From an uncultured Clostridia bacterium (GTDB lineage Bacteria; Bacillota; Clostridia; Oscillospirales; Oscillospiraceae): a stretch of 14,106 nucleotides of DNA. The notes under the pieces are model-generated. The model was given only the letters and a program-made list of their open reading frames with translations, was not told the origin of the DNA and made no database searches. Positions 13,746-14,106 of the stretch are shown here, one piece after another. Location of the stretch: contig CAMGCA010000020.1 of the NCBI GenBank assembly GCA_946011705.1, forward strand, positions 1 to 14,106. Direction: 5' to 3'. Positions within the stretch are counted from its first letter, which is position 1; each line of letters begins with the position of its first letter. The position numbers and the translations under genes were made by a program.

Positions 13746-14106
13746 TTGTTCTCCTTCCAGAAGGACTTGTTAAACAGGAACAGGTGAACCATCAGCAGAA
13801 TGCAGCCGCAGGTGATGAAGCAGTCCGCCACATTGAACACGGGAAACTCGATGAACGTGGTTTCAATCATATCCACCACATAGCCCAAGCGCACCCGGTC
13901 GATCATATTGCCGAGCCCCCCGCCGTAGATGGCGGCGATGCACCAGCGCTCGAGGGTCGTAAAGCCCATGGGCTTTTTGAAATACTCATAGAACACCAGC
14001 CCGGTAAACACCAGAAAAATCAGGGCAAACAGCCAATTATGCCCATCAAATAACGAAAAAAATGCCCATGAAAAATGGAAAAAGAAAAATAACATAAGCC
14101 AGGGAA
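13742..14106 (-). CDS. lspA: Prolipoprotein signal peptidase II, 5' end outside the window
   Basis: Membrane aspartyl protease that removes signal peptides from lipidated prolipoproteins. About 121 C-terminal residues are present; the frame runs open through the right edge, so the first 35-45 residues (TM1 and part of the following loop) are missing, and an ATG at 14095 is not taken as the start. The two catalytic Asp motifs are clear: GGLGNMIDRVRLGYVVDMIE and FPVFNVADCFI. Three hydrophobic segments are seen. The N-x-G-A-A-F-S motif expected just before SLFDGHNWLF reads FSWAFFS instead, so the conserved Asn and Gly are not seen. It is first in a coupled lspA - rluD - HAD series. Confidence 0.9.
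   Translation of the reverse strand, partial: PWLMLFFFFHFSWAFFSLFDGHNWLFALIFLVFTGLVFYEYFKKPMGFTTLERWCIAAIYGGGLGNMIDRVRLGYVVDMIETTFIEFPVFNVADCFITCGCILLMVHLFLFNKSFWKENK

Overview
The window looks like chromosome from a GC-rich gut-type Firmicute, most likely class Clostridia, order Oscillospirales. The reasons are a SpoIIE-like phosphatase, consensus sigma-A promoters (several TTGACA/TATAAT-type boxes with exactly 17-bp spacers), strong AGGAGG ribosome sites, tRNA genes with encoded CCA, and many short palindromic intergenic repeats. The genus cannot be fixed from sequence reading alone.

Left part (1-3600, all minus strand): the 5' two thirds of pckA (ATP-type PEP carboxykinase) with its own promoter. 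Upstream of it lies what appears to be a decayed CotH / VTC-domain / DUF4956 locus. Reading in the direction of transcription there is a consensus promoter, a CotH-kinase-like gene whose best start codon is ATA and which has lost part of its C-terminal half with a frameshift, about the last 50 codons of a VTC (polyphosphate-polymerase-type) gene, and a complete DUF4956 membrane protein gene whose best start is ATT.

Middle (3600-9000): a palindromic intergenic repeat; a SpoIIE-like membrane PP2C phosphatase (minus) that lacks the first metal-binding Asp of its DGMG motif; then on the plus strand a CYTH triphosphatase-like gene with a perfect palindrome in its promoter spacer, a DEDDh exonuclease and a PLP aminotransferase. 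The gaps between these plus-strand genes are filled by repeats. One AATTGACAATT-bordered element supplies the exonuclease stop codon and a candidate promoter for the aminotransferase. A 204-bp MITE-like element, itself containing a second repeat, sits exactly in the loop of the aminotransferase terminator.

Right part (9000-14106): a secreted two-repeat surface protein with an NPNTG sorting-type signal, then an orphan Wzy/O-antigen-polymerase-like membrane protein, each with its own promoter (plus strand). Facing them on the minus strand is lspA - rluD-type pseudouridine synthase - Cof-type HAD phosphatase, tightly coupled, followed by a tRNA operon Gly(TCC)-Arg(TCT)-His(GTG). The tRNA-Arg 3' end is duplicated 118 bp away with unrelated DNA between, as expected for a scar of an integrated element.

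I found no CRISPR array, defence island or riboswitch. The most interesting material is the decay of the CotH/VTC/DUF4956 locus with non-ATG starts, the SpoIIE active-site change, the element in a terminator loop and the tRNA-Arg scar.
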